This document shows, piece after piece, positions 27,516 through 36,776 of a stretch of DNA of 64,000 nucleotides. The notes beneath the pieces were generated by a model. It did not search any database. It was not told the DNA's origin and worked only from the letters and a program-made list of their open reading frames with translations. Within the stretch, counting starts at the first letter, position 1. Every line of letters starts with the position of its first letter. A program made the translations under genes and the position numbers. Source of the DNA: PFJX01 sp964466195 (GTDB lineage: Bacteria; Pseudomonadota; Gammaproteobacteria; Burkholderiales; Thiobacillaceae); contig CAYXMQ010000004.1 of NCBI GenBank assembly GCA_964466195.1, positions 1 to 64,000 on the forward strand, given 5' to 3'.

Positions 27516-28809
27516 AACCCTACCTGCCAACTTGCTGTTTGTAGACGACGAACCGTCCATCCTGTCTTCGCTGAAGCGGCTGTTCCGGCCGCACGGCTAC
27601 CGCATATTCACCGCCGAGAGCGGCGCCGCAGGCCTGGAAATTCTGGAAACGGAACAGATCGACCTGGTCGTCTCCGACATGCGCATGCCGGTGATGGACG
27701 GCGCCCGCTTTCTGGAACAGGCGCGTCTGCGCTGGCCGGACACCCTGCGCATCCTGCTCACCGGCTACGCCGACATCGAGTCCACCATCGCCGCGATCAA
27801 CCAGGGCCAGATCTATCGCTACATCAACAAACCCTGGGACGACAACGAAATCGTCCTGATCGTGCGTGAGGCCCTGGAACGGCGTCGGCTGGAACAGGAG
27901 AACAAGCGCCTGAATTCGCTGGTGGAAGCGCAGAACGCCGAACTGCGCGAACTCAACGCCGGCCTGGAACAGAAAGTCGCGGAGCGCACCGCCGAACTGA
28001 ACAAGGCCGTCCAGTACGTGAAATCGGCGCATGCCCGGCTGAAAACCGGCTTTGTCGCCACCGTGCAGGCCTTTTCCAGCCTGACCGAGATGCGCGGCAA
28101 AAACCTCTCCGGCCATGCCCGTCGCGTCGCCGACCACTCGCGCAGCCTGGCGCGCATGCTGGACCTCTCCGATGCCGAGCAGCAGACCGTGCTGTTTGCG
28201 GCGTTGCTGCACGACATCGGCAAGATCGGCCTGCCCGACGACATCTTGGATAAACCCATCGCCGCGCTGACCGCCGAGCAGCGCGGCGAACTGATGCGCC
28301 ACCCCGAGCGCGGGCAACAGGCGCTGCTGCAGATCGAACAACTCAGGGATGCCGCCCTGCTGATCCGCCACCATCACGAAAATTTCGACGGCAGCGGCTA
28401 CCCGGATCATCTCGCCGGCCTTGCCATACCGATGGGTGCGCGCATCCTTTCCGCGGCCAATGAGTACGACGGCCTAATCAACGGCACGATGCTGCAGCAG
28501 CCGATGAAACCGAAAGATGCGTTGGCCTATCTGGTGGAAAACCGCGGCAAACGCTACGACCCGGCCGTGATCGACTGCTACATGGAGCTGTTGAGCGAGC
28601 AGTTGAAAAACGTCATCGACGAACTGCCGGTGCGGCCGGGCAGCCTGCGGCCCGGCATGGTGCTGTCACGGGACCTGATGCACCGCGACGGCTACATGCT
28701 GCTGGCCAAGGGTTATGTCATCGACGCCCCGGTCATCACCCAACTGGTCAAACTGGAAGCCAGCGAACATCAGCACTTGATCGCCTACGTGTGCAAGCCG
28801 GCGGCTTGA
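27508..28809 (+). CDS. REC-HD-GYP cyclic-di-GMP phosphodiesterase (RpfG-like)
   Basis: 433 residues from MSETLPANLLFVDDEP; this ATG overlaps the kinase end by eight bases and starts right at the receiver. The receiver has DDEP, Asp57 (LVVSDMRMPVMDG), LTGYAD and YINKPWDD. A coiled coil (about 130-175) precedes the HD-GYP domain with LLHDIGKIGLPDD (metal-binding His-Asp about 235-236), RHHHENFDGSGYP (GYP about 297-299). The full metal and GYP signature predicts hydrolysis of cyclic-di-GMP under control of phosphorylation. It ends four bases before the convergent mutase gene. This provides a breakdown arm for the cyclic-di-GMP block to its left. Confidence 0.93.
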   Translation: MSETLPANLLFVDDEPSILSSLKRLFRPHGYRIFTAESGAAGLEILETEQIDLVVSDMRMPVMDGARFLEQARLRWPDTLRILLTGYADIESTIAAINQGQIYRYINKPWDDNEIVLIVREALERRRLEQENKRLNSLVEAQNAELRELNAGLEQKVAERTAELNKAVQYVKSAHARLKTGFVATVQAFSSLTEMRGKNLSGHARRVADHSRSLARMLDLSDAEQQTVLFAALLHDIGKIGLPDDILDKPIAALTAEQRGELMRHPERGQQALLQIEQLRDAALLIRHHHENFDGSGYPDHLAGLAIPMGARILSAANEYDGLINGTMLQQPMKPKDALAYLVENRGKRYDPAVIDCYMELLSEQLKNVIDELPVRPGSLRPGMVLSRDLMHRDGYMLLAKGYVIDAPVITQLVKLEASEHQHLIAYVCKPAA

Positions 28810-28813
28810 GTGA

Positions 28814-30280
28814 CTACGCTGCCGCTGCGATTCGCCGCAGACAGGCATGCGCCAATGCGTCGGCTCTGGCCTGGCTGGCGGCTTCGGCATAGCAGCGCAA
28901 TTCCGGCGCATTGCCGGAAGGACGCAGGTGCACGATCTCGCTGTTGTCCAGCGTGATGCGCAAGCCATCGGTCTGGTCGATGGCGGCGGCCTGCAGCGCC
29001 AGCGGCGCCAGGAAATCATCGAGGGCCGCAGCCGAAGCGGCCAGGCCTTGCAGCAGTCGACGGCTGTCCGCGGCGGCGAAATTCTGGATGCGATCGCTGG
29101 CGGTATAACGCGGCGGCAGGCTGGCGGGGAGTTGCGAAACGGGCACGCCGCGCGCGCGCGCCATCGCCAGCAAGGCGATGATGGGCAGCACAGCGTCGCG
29201 AGTCGGCAGGGGTTGCAGGACGCGACCGTCTTTTTCCAGCGGCGAGCCGACCAGGAAACCGCCATTGGCTTCGAAACCGACCACTTTTTGGGCGCCCTGG
29301 GCGATCAGCTTTTCCATGCCTTCGATGACGAAGGGCGAGCCGATCCGCGTGCGCACCAGCTGCGCGAAAGCGCCGCATTTCTCCAGCGCAGTGTTGCTGC
29401 TGACCGGCGTCGCGACGGCGTCCGCGGCGAGCGCTTGCGCGCACAATATGCCGACCACGTCGCCGCGCAGATAGTCGCCGCGCTCGTCACCCAACAAGGG
29501 CCGGTCGGCATCGCCGTCGGTGGAAAGAATCGCATCGAAGCGATGTTCCGCAGCCCAGCGCCGCGCCTGCTCGATATCGGCCGCGGCGACGGCTTCGGTA
29601 TCGATCGGAACGAACTGGTCGGTGCGGCCGAGTGCGATGACCTCGGCGCCGAGCGCCTGCAGGAGCTCGCTCAACAGATCGCGCGCGACGCTGGAATGCT
29701 GATAGAAGCCCAGGCGCATGCCGGCCAGGGCATTGCGCGCGAAGAAATCCAGGTAGCGCGCGATGTAGCGCCGCTGCGCCTGCAGATTGACGGCCGGCAA
29801 GGGAGCGAGACGAAGCTCGCCGGGCAACGTCACGCTGGCCGCGGCAATGCCGGCCTCATCCGCCTTGGTGATTTCGCCGCTCGCGCGATAGAACTTGATG
29901 CCGTTGCGGTCGAACGGAATATGGCTGCCGGTGACCATGATCGCCGGGATGCCGTGTTCCTGAGCGTAATAGGCCAGCGCCGGCGTCGGCAGCACGCCGC
30001 AGAAATCCGCCTCCAGCCCGGCGTGCTGAATCGCCGCGGCACAGGCGCGGGCAATGTCCGGGCTGCTTGGCCGCAAGTCCATGCCGAGCGCGACGCGCCC
30101 GCCCGACTGGCCGCTAGCGGTGCCGACGACCTGCAAAAACGCCGCCGTGTAGGCAAAGCAGATTTCGGCTGTCATGTCCGCCGCCAGTCCGCGCGCGCCG
30201 CTGGTGCCGAAACGCACGCCGCTGGCGTCCATCAGATGTTGGATTGGGAGGGCGGCGGCGGGCTGTTCGGACGTTTTCAT
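28814..30280 (-). CDS. Phosphohexomutase (phosphomannomutase/phosphoglucomutase family)
   Basis: 488 residues from MKTSEQPAAALP. Interconverts hexose 1- and 6-phosphates for sugar-nucleotide and polysaccharide synthesis. The phosphoserine loop is VTGSHIPFDRNGIKF (Ser about 115; usual motif TxSHNP, here Ile replaces Asn), the metal loop is DGDADRP (about 254), the sugar-binding loop EANGGF and the phosphate-binding loop RPSGNAPELR. The Asn-to-Ile change and ANGG instead of the common MSGG mark a subfamily rather than classical AlgC; the substrate is not settled. A first in-frame start upstream (30337) is less likely. Confidence 0.85.
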   Translation of the reverse strand: MKTSEQPAAALPIQHLMDASGVRFGTSGARGLAADMTAEICFAYTAAFLQVVGTASGQSGGRVALGMDLRPSSPDIARACAAAIQHAGLEADFCGVLPTPALAYYAQEHGIPAIMVTGSHIPFDRNGIKFYRASGEITKADEAGIAAASVTLPGELRLAPLPAVNLQAQRRYIARYLDFFARNALAGMRLGFYQHSSVARDLLSELLQALGAEVIALGRTDQFVPIDTEAVAAADIEQARRWAAEHRFDAILSTDGDADRPLLGDERGDYLRGDVVGILCAQALAADAVATPVSSNTALEKCGAFAQLVRTRIGSPFVIEGMEKLIAQGAQKVVGFEANGGFLVGSPLEKDGRVLQPLPTRDAVLPIIALLAMARARGVPVSQLPASLPPRYTASDRIQNFAAADSRRLLQGLAASAAALDDFLAPLALQAAAIDQTDGLRITLDNSEIVHLRPSGNAPELRCYAEAASQARADALAHACLRRIAAAA

Positions 30281-30414
30281 GGGCGGCAGGCGAGTTGAGC
30301 GGATGCCGACAACAGTAGCGCATCGCGGCACCTGCACGCCACCGCTGCGGCATTCGATTTAGCGTCTATTCCCGACTCGCCCGTTTCGCCGCACGGCGAA
30401 TCCAGGAGGTATGC

Positions 30415-31551
30415 TTGCTGCACTCCCATTCCGCTCAGTGCGCCTTGCCCCTGCCCCTCATCGACCAACTCGAACAACGCGCCCCCCGTGCGCCGCTCAC
30501 GCACGGGCTGATTGCGGCCAATCTGCTGGTGTTCGTGGTCATGCTCGGCTTCGGCGCCGGGCTCTGGCATAGCGCCAACAGCGTGCAACTGGCCTGGGGC
30601 GCGAATTTCGGCCCGGCCACCAAGGACGGCGAATGGTGGCGTCTGGGCAGTGCGCTGTTTCTGCATTTCGGCCTCTTCCATCTGGCGATGAACATGTTCT
30701 CGCTGTGGGATGGCGGCCGTCTGGTCGAACGCATGTACGGCTCGACGCGCTTCGTGCTGATCTACTTCTGCAGCGGCCTCAGCGGCAACCTGCTTTCACT
30801 CGTCACGCAGGGCGACGGCGCCATATCCGGCGGCGCATCCGGTGCGATTTTCGGGGTTTATGGCGCCTTGATGGTTTTTCTCTGGCGCGAACGCGCCAAC
30901 CTCCACCCGGCCGAATTCAAATGGCTGTTCTGGGGCGCAGTCATCTTCTCCATCGTCACTATCGTGCTCGGCCTGCAAATCACCGGCATCGACAACGCCG
31001 CCCATATCGGCGGTCTGCTCGGCGGCATACTGACTGGAGCAGCATTGCTGCGCCCGCTGGCTGCGGGCGCAGCGGTCGGCCGCGGGCGCTGGCTTGCGGC
31101 CGGCGCTTTGGCCGGCGGCCTGGCTTTGCTGATCGCCAATATTCCGGCGGCAAAATACCGCTGGAGCGAAGAAATGCTGGCGCGCGGCGAAATCAAACAA
31201 TTTCTCGGCGAAGACGCCCGCATCAGCGCGCGCTGGGGCGCCATCCTCAAGCGCTCTCAGCGAGAAACCGCCAGCTTCGATGAACTGGCCGGACGTATCG
31301 AAAGCGAAGTCAGCGGCCCCTATGCCCAGAGCTTCGAACAACTCAGCAAGCTCCACCTCGGCGCGGCCGCGCCGTCCGCCGTTGCGCTGTACACGCTGCG
31401 CAGCTATGCCGAATTGCGCCGCGATGCCTCACGTGAACTGGTCGAGGGCCTGCGCGCGAAAGACCCGGAGCGGATTCGGCAGGCGCTGGAAATGGCCAAG
31501 CAGGCGCCGCGCTTGGCGGCAGAAAAGAAACCCGCAGAACATAAACCCTAA
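30415..31551 (+). CDS. Rhomboid-family intramembrane serine protease
   Basis: 378 residues. TTG start at 30415 with a textbook AGGAGG five bases upstream; the ATG at 30411 is out of frame. Six or so membrane helices span about 30-230. The catalytic Ser lies in GGASGAIFG (about Ser142) and the catalytic His in DNAAHIGGLLGG (about His197); HFGLFHLAMNMFSL in helix 2 is the typical rhomboid HxxxHxxxN element. A soluble helical C-terminal tail of about 140 residues follows. It should cleave membrane proteins within the inner membrane; substrates unknown. Ends just before a strong terminator hairpin. Confidence 0.92.
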   Translation: MLHSHSAQCALPLPLIDQLEQRAPRAPLTHGLIAANLLVFVVMLGFGAGLWHSANSVQLAWGANFGPATKDGEWWRLGSALFLHFGLFHLAMNMFSLWDGGRLVERMYGSTRFVLIYFCSGLSGNLLSLVTQGDGAISGGASGAIFGVYGALMVFLWRERANLHPAEFKWLFWGAVIFSIVTIVLGLQITGIDNAAHIGGLLGGILTGAALLRPLAAGAAVGRGRWLAAGALAGGLALLIANIPAAKYRWSEEMLARGEIKQFLGEDARISARWGAILKRSQRETASFDELAGRIESEVSGPYAQSFEQLSKLHLGAAAPSAVALYTLRSYAELRRDASRELVEGLRAKDPERIRQALEMAKQAPRLAAEKKPAEHKP

Positions 31552-31554
31552 GAA

Positions 31555-31584
31555 AAACGGCCTGGATTCGCATCCAGGCCGTTT
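31555..31584 (+). terminator. Rho-independent terminator after the rhomboid gene
   Basis: A perfect 13-pair hairpin with a TCGC loop: AAACGGCCTGGAT, loop, ATCCAGGCCGTTT. It begins three bases after the rhomboid stop codon. The run of T is short (TTT), but A residues upstream let it work for either strand; acs converges from the right. Confidence 0.8.
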
Positions 31585-31695
31585 CGATATGTTCACAGCC
31601 CCGCTTTACTTCACCCTGTCCTGCAACCAATCAAGAATCGCCGGGTTTTAGCTGCGCTGAAACTCGACGGCCCGGCTGTGCCGGGAAGCTGTCGC

Positions 31696-33699
31696 TTACT
31701 TGACCACCTCTTTGAGCTGGTCAAGGATCGCCGGGTTTTCCAGCGTGGAGACGTCGGAGGTGATTTCCTCGCCCTTGGCCAGCGTGCGCAGCAGGCGGCG
31801 CATGATCTTGCCGGAGCGGGTTTTCGGCAGGTTGTCGCCGAAGCGGATTTCGTCCGGTTTGGCGATCGGGCCGATCTCGTGGGCGACATGGTTGCGCAGG
31901 TCGTTGACGATCTGCTTGGCCTCGTCCCCCACCGGACGGGTGCGCTTCAGCACGACATAGGCGACGATGGCTTCGCCCTTGATGTCGTGCGGCTTGCCGA
32001 CCACGGCGGCTTCAGCGACCAGCGGGTGTGACACCAGTGCGGATTCGATTTCCATCGTGCCCATGCGATGGCCGGAGACATTCAGCACGTCGTCGATGCG
32101 GCCCATGATGGTGAAATAGCCGGTCTGCGCATCACGCACGGCGCCGTCGCCCGCCAGGTAGAGCTGGCCGCCCAGGTCTTCCGGGAAGTAGCTCTTTCGG
32201 AAACGCTCGGGGTCGTTCCAGATCGTGCGGATCATCGACGGCCACGGGCGCTTGATCACCAGGAAGCCGCCCTTGCCCCATTCCACGTCGTGGCCGGCCT
32301 CGTCCACCACCGAGGCCATGATGCCGGGGAAGGGCAATGTGCAAGAGCCGGGCACCAGCGGCGTCACGCCGGGCAGCGGCGTGATCACGTGGCCGCCGGT
32401 TTCGGTCTGCCAGAAGGTGTCCATCACCGGGCAGCGGCCGCCGCCGATGTTGTCGTGGTACCACATCCAGGCTTCCGGATTGATCGGCTCGCCGACCGAG
32501 CCCAGCACGCGCAGGCTGGTCAGGTCGAAGTTCTTCGGATGCGCGACGTCGGGGTTGGCTTCGGCTGCCTTGATCAACGAGCGGATGGCCGTCGGCGCGG
32601 TATAGAAGATGTTGACCTTGTGGTTCTGGATCATCTGCCAGAAGCGGCCGGCGTGCGGGAAGGTGGGCACGCCCTCGAATACGATTTCGGTGCCGCCGCA
32701 GGCGAGCGGGCCGTAGGCGATGTAGGTGTGGCCGGTGACCCAGCCGATGTCGGCGGTACACCAGAACACGTCGTCGGGCTTCAGGTCGAAGGTCCACTTG
32801 GTGGTGAGAATGGCATGCAGCAGGTAACCGCCGCTGGCATGCTGCACCCCCTTGGGCTTGCCGGTGGAACCGGAGGTGTAGAGCAGGAACAGCGGATGCT
32901 CGGCCTCCACCCATTCCGGCTCGCAGATGGCGGACTGCCCGGCCACCACGTCGTGCCACCAGAGGTCGCGCCCGGCCGCCATGTCGGCCGCGGGGTTGCC
33001 GACCGCGCCGGTGCGTTGATAGACCACGACATTCTTGACCGAGCCGGTGCCGGGCAGGGTCAGCGCTTCGTCCACCGCGGGCTTCAGCGGGATGTGCTTG
33101 CCGCCGCGGCATTGTTCGTCGGCGGTGATGATCAGCACCGCGCCGGCATCCTGGATGCGATCGCGCAGCGACTGCGCGGAGAAGCCGCCGAACACCACGG
33201 AATGGGTGGCGCCGATGCGGGCGCAGGCCTGCATCGCCACGACGCCTTCGATCGACATCGGCAGATAGATGATGACCCGGTCGCCCTTTTTGACGCCCAG
33301 GCTCTTCAGCGCATTGGCGAACTGGCCGACGCGCGCCAGCAGTTCCTTATAGGTGACCCGGGTGACGTCGCCCTGGTCGGCTTCGAAAATGATCGCAACC
33401 TTGTCGCCCAGCCCGGCTTCGACATTTTTATCCAGGCAGTTATAGGAGACGTTCAGCTTGCCGTCCGGGAACCATTTGTAGAACGGCGCATTGGATTCGT
33501 CGAGAACCGTTTCAAAAGGCTGCTGCCAGACCAGATGCTCGCGCGCCAACCTGCCCCAGTAGCCTTCGTAATCGGCTTCAGCCTCGGCACACAACGCTTG
33601 GTAAGCAGCCATGCCGGACACGTTGGCCTGCGCCACGAATTCCGGGGAAGGATTGAAGACGCGATTTTCATGCAAGACGGATTCGATGCTAGTGCTCAT
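31696..33699 (-). CDS. acs: Acetyl-CoA synthetase
   Basis: 667 residues, full length. AMP-forming acetate-CoA ligase that activates acetate via acetyl-AMP. Visible motifs: the P-loop LLYTSGSTGKPKGVQH (about 271), WCTADIGWVTGHTY, the DTFWQTETGGH core and the C-terminal TRSGKIMRRLLR whose Lys (about 628) is the known acetylation-controlled residue in this family. Starts MSTSIESVLHENRVF. No partner genes overlap. Upstream lies a repeat-rich spacer shared with divergent glnE. Confidence 0.97.
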   Translation of the reverse strand: MSTSIESVLHENRVFNPSPEFVAQANVSGMAAYQALCAEAEADYEGYWGRLAREHLVWQQPFETVLDESNAPFYKWFPDGKLNVSYNCLDKNVEAGLGDKVAIIFEADQGDVTRVTYKELLARVGQFANALKSLGVKKGDRVIIYLPMSIEGVVAMQACARIGATHSVVFGGFSAQSLRDRIQDAGAVLIITADEQCRGGKHIPLKPAVDEALTLPGTGSVKNVVVYQRTGAVGNPAADMAAGRDLWWHDVVAGQSAICEPEWVEAEHPLFLLYTSGSTGKPKGVQHASGGYLLHAILTTKWTFDLKPDDVFWCTADIGWVTGHTYIAYGPLACGGTEIVFEGVPTFPHAGRFWQMIQNHKVNIFYTAPTAIRSLIKAAEANPDVAHPKNFDLTSLRVLGSVGEPINPEAWMWYHDNIGGGRCPVMDTFWQTETGGHVITPLPGVTPLVPGSCTLPFPGIMASVVDEAGHDVEWGKGGFLVIKRPWPSMIRTIWNDPERFRKSYFPEDLGGQLYLAGDGAVRDAQTGYFTIMGRIDDVLNVSGHRMGTMEIESALVSHPLVAEAAVVGKPHDIKGEAIVAYVVLKRTRPVGDEAKQIVNDLRNHVAHEIGPIAKPDEIRFGDNLPKTRSGKIMRRLLRTLAKGEEITSDVSTLENPAILDQLKEVVK

Positions 33700-33735
33700 G
33701 GCGGGCGTCTCCTCAGACGATCAATTGACAGACTA

Positions 33736-33769
33736 CGGTGTCGCAGGCGCGGCCGCGCCTGCGACACCG
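33736..33769. repeat. 34-base perfect palindrome
   Basis: Half-site CGGTGTCGCAGGCGCGG (33736-33752) is followed directly by its exact complement (33753-33769), giving a 34-base perfect inverted repeat with no spacer. It lies 37 bases upstream of the acs start. Could be a strong cruciform or hairpin, a protein-binding site, or a REP-type element. Confidence 0.8.
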
Positions 33770-33771
33770 GC

Positions 33772-33788
33772 GTCCCCCTCGCGGGGAC
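33772..33788. repeat. Small hairpin GTCCCC/GGGGAC
   Basis: A six-pair stem with a five-base CTCGC loop, three bases after the 34-base palindrome. Part of the same cluster of inverted repeats. Confidence 0.5.
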
Positions 33789-33827
33789 AATGACAAAACA
33801 TCCAACGCTTCCCTCCCCCGTAAGGGG

Positions 33828-33869
33828 CGCCGGATTCGTAAGTCGCTGAAGCGACAACGACTCCGCTGC
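33828..33869. repeat. REP-like hairpin repeat, copy 1
   Basis: 42-base unit beginning CGCCGGATTCGTAA and ending CAACGACTCCGCTGC. Its core GTCGC-TGAA-GCGAC is a five-pair stem, framed by a second partly paired stem GGATTCG/CGACTCC. Copy 2 lies 14 bases further on and differs in the stem only by a matched pair of changes. Confidence 0.75.
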
Positions 33870-33883
33870 ACTCGCCAGGAGTA

Positions 33884-33925
33884 CGCCGGATTCGTAAGCC
33901 GCTGAAGCGGCAACGACTCCGCTGC
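33884..33925. repeat. REP-like hairpin repeat, copy 2
   Basis: 42-base unit matching copy 1 except that the stem reads GCCGC-TGAA-GCGGC instead of GTCGC-TGAA-GCGAC. The T-A to C-G double change keeps the pairing, which suggests that the structure rather than the sequence is maintained. Same orientation as copy 1. Confidence 0.75.
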
Positions 33926-33983
33926 CCCCAAGGAAGGCGCAAAATTAGGCCACTTCCAATTGTTACGCATTTTGCACCGCAAC

Positions 33984-36698
33984 ATGACCTCTACGCCAGA
34001 CCAAATTCCGCTGCTTCCGGCTGCGGCGATCACGCGCGCCGCGGCCTACAGCCGCTGGCTTAACGGCCGTCTGAATGTGCACTCGGAACTGTCGGACTGG
34101 CTGCAATCAACGCTCTCGCAGCCCGTGACACGAACAGAAATGCAGGAATTTTTGCTGCAGGGCATCAGCAGTGAGGACGCGCTCAAACGGCAGCTGCGGC
34201 GTCTGCGCGAACGCGTATTTGCGCGCGTGATGACGCGCGATCTGAACGGCCTCGCCGATCTCGCCGAAGTCACCCGCACGCTGACCGAACTGGCGGAAGT
34301 CAGCCTGCGCAGCGCGCTCGAGTTTCATCATCGCGATCTCGCCGGCCTGCATGGCGAACCGCTCGACAGCGCCGGCCAGCCGCAGCAACTGATCGTCGTC
34401 GGCATGGGCAAACTGGGCGGCGGCGAACTCAATGCGTCCTCCGATATCGACCTGATTTTTGTATTCCCGGAAGAAGGCGAGACAGCCGGTGGGGACGGCA
34501 ATGCCCGGGTGCTCAACAATTTCGAATTCTTCACCCGGCTGGGTAAACGCCTGATCAACGCGATCGACGACAAGACCGGCGACGGCTATGTCTTCCGCGT
34601 CGATATGCGGCTGCGGCCTTATGGCGATTCCGGCCCGCTGGTGTCCAGCTTCGCGATGCTGGAAGAGTATTTCTACGCGCAGGCGCGCGAATGGGAACGT
34701 TACGCCTGGATCAAGGGCCGCGCGCTCACCGGCGGCAAGGCGGTGGAAGAACTGGAAAAGTTGCGCCGGCCGTTCGTGTTCCGCAAATACCTCGATTTCG
34801 GCGCCTTCGGCTCGATGCGCGAACTGCATGCCCAGATTCGGCGTGAAGTGGCGCGCAAGGACATGGCCGACAACATCAAGCTCGGGCCGGGCGGCATCCG
34901 CGAAATCGAATTCATCGCCCAGGTGTTCCAGCTCATTCGCGGCGGCCAGCAGGCCTCGCTGCAAATGCGGCCGACCCGCACGCTGCTGCATCAACTCGCC
35001 GCCTACGGCCTGATGCCTGAACAGCAGACCCGCGAGCTGGAAGCCGCCTACGTCTTTCTGCGCAATCTGGAACACCGCCTGCAATACCTCGACGACGCCC
35101 AGACCCAGATGCTGCCCGGCGGCGCCGAGGACCGCCAGCGCGTCGCCACGGCGATGGGGTTTGCCGACTGGCCGGCGCTGCTGGCCAAACTTGAACCGAT
35201 GCGGCGCAAGGTCTCCGGCCAGTTCGAACAGGTTTTCGGCGCACCGCAGGAAGATCAATCCGGCCATCCCTTGGCCGGCCTGTGCGATGCGCCCGACGAC
35301 GAGGCGCTGGCGCGCTTGCTGCGCGCCGGTTACAGCGACCCGGCCGTCGTGCTGCAGCCGTTGCGCGCGCTGCGCCAAGGCAGCCGTTACGGCAGCCTGC
35401 CGGCCGGCAACAAAGCCATGCTCGATGGCCTGCTGCCGCCGTTGATCGAAGTCGCCGCCACGTTTCCGAATGCGGCCGACACCCTCACCCGCATCCTCGA
35501 CCTGCTCGAAGCCATCGCCCGCCGCGGCCCCTATCTGGCTTTGCTGAAGGAATATCCGCAAACGCTGCGGCAACTCGCCCGTATCGTCAGCAGCAGCGCC
35601 TGGGCGGCGCAATACCTGACCCGGCAACCGCATCTGCTCGACGAACTGCTCGATACGCGCCAGCTCATGGCGCCGCCGGATTGGCCGCGCGCACGCCAGG
35701 AATTGCGCGTGCGCCTGGAGGGCTTTGACGGCGATATCGAACGCCAGATGGATGAACTGCGCCATTTCAAGCAGTCGGAAACCTTCCGCCTGCTGGCGCA
35801 AGACCTGAATGGTATGTGGACGCTGGAAAAGCTGTCCGACCATCTCTCCGACCTGGCCGACCTGCTGGTGGCGGCGACGCTGGAACGGGTCTGGGCCGAC
35901 CTGGCCGGCAAGCATCGCGAAATCCCGGCATTCGCAGTCATCGCCTACGGCAAGCTGGGCGGCAAGGAACTCGGCTACGCCTCTGATCTGGACATGGTGT
36001 TCCTGTATGACGACGCTCACCCCGATGCACAGGAAATCTACGCCCGCCTCGGCAAGCGCCTCAACACCTGGATGAGCACGCTGACCTCGGCCGGCATCCT
36101 TTATGAAACCGATCTGCGGCTGCGCCCGGATGGCGCCTCCGGCCTGCTGGTCAGCAGCGTCGAGGCGTTCGAGGATTATCAGTTGCACCACGCCTGGACC
36201 TGGGAGCATCAGGCGCTGACCCGCGCCCGCTTCTGCTGCGGCGATGCGGCCGTAGGCGAACGCTTTGGCGCCATCCGCGACAACGTGCTGCAACAGCCGC
36301 GCGAGGCGGAAAAGCTGCGCGCCGAGGTCAGGGAAATGCGCCGCAAGATGCATGACGGCCATCCCAACAGCAGCGCTCTGTTCGACATCAAACATGATGC
36401 CGGCGGTTTGGTCGACGTCGAGTTCAGCGTGCAATTTCTGGTGCTCAGCGCCGCCGCGCAACATCCGGAAATGAGCGCCAACATCGGCAACATCGCGCTG
36501 CTCAAGCGAGCCGGCGAACTCGGCCTGCTGCCGCTGGAGATCGCCCTCGCCGCGGCTGACGCTTACCGCGAACTGCGCCGCCGCCAACATGCCGCGAAAC
36601 TGCAGGGGGCCGAGCACGCGCGCGCCGAACATGGCGGCCTGGGCCAGGAAATCCAGGCGGTGAAGATGCTATGGAGCGATGTATTCGGCGCGGATTGA
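33984..36698 (+). CDS. glnE: Glutamine synthetase adenylyltransferase/deadenylase
   Basis: 904 residues from MTSTPDQIPLLPAAA (a TTG at 33960 would add eight). Bifunctional enzyme that adds AMP to and removes it from glutamine synthetase in response to nitrogen status and PII. Two nucleotidyltransferase domains are visible: GKLGGGELNASSDIDLIF (about 140-157, deadenylylation half) and GKLGGKELGYASDLDMVF (about 655-672, adenylylation half), each followed by a helical GlnE domain. Length is near the usual 950. Stands alone; the methyltransferase gene follows after 78 bases. Confidence 0.96.
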   Translation: MTSTPDQIPLLPAAAITRAAAYSRWLNGRLNVHSELSDWLQSTLSQPVTRTEMQEFLLQGISSEDALKRQLRRLRERVFARVMTRDLNGLADLAEVTRTLTELAEVSLRSALEFHHRDLAGLHGEPLDSAGQPQQLIVVGMGKLGGGELNASSDIDLIFVFPEEGETAGGDGNARVLNNFEFFTRLGKRLINAIDDKTGDGYVFRVDMRLRPYGDSGPLVSSFAMLEEYFYAQAREWERYAWIKGRALTGGKAVEELEKLRRPFVFRKYLDFGAFGSMRELHAQIRREVARKDMADNIKLGPGGIREIEFIAQVFQLIRGGQQASLQMRPTRTLLHQLAAYGLMPEQQTRELEAAYVFLRNLEHRLQYLDDAQTQMLPGGAEDRQRVATAMGFADWPALLAKLEPMRRKVSGQFEQVFGAPQEDQSGHPLAGLCDAPDDEALARLLRAGYSDPAVVLQPLRALRQGSRYGSLPAGNKAMLDGLLPPLIEVAATFPNAADTLTRILDLLEAIARRGPYLALLKEYPQTLRQLARIVSSSAWAAQYLTRQPHLLDELLDTRQLMAPPDWPRARQELRVRLEGFDGDIERQMDELRHFKQSETFRLLAQDLNGMWTLEKLSDHLSDLADLLVAATLERVWADLAGKHREIPAFAVIAYGKLGGKELGYASDLDMVFLYDDAHPDAQEIYARLGKRLNTWMSTLTSAGILYETDLRLRPDGASGLLVSSVEAFEDYQLHHAWTWEHQALTRARFCCGDAAVGERFGAIRDNVLQQPREAEKLRAEVREMRRKMHDGHPNSSALFDIKHDAGGLVDVEFSVQFLVLSAAAQHPEMSANIGNIALLKRAGELGLLPLEIALAAADAYRELRRRQHAAKLQGAEHARAEHGGLGQEIQAVKMLWSDVFGAD

Positions 36699-36776
36699 AC
36701 GTGCGCCGGGCCGGGTTTTCCGAAGCCTTGGTGTACCCTGCGGCCATCTAATCCATTCAATTGCTACGGAGTTTGC

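Noticed and set aside
33736..33769. Palindrome as a simple rho-independent terminator of a nearby gene
   Set aside because: It lies upstream of the starts of both flanking divergent genes and has no T run, so there is no transcript for it to end.
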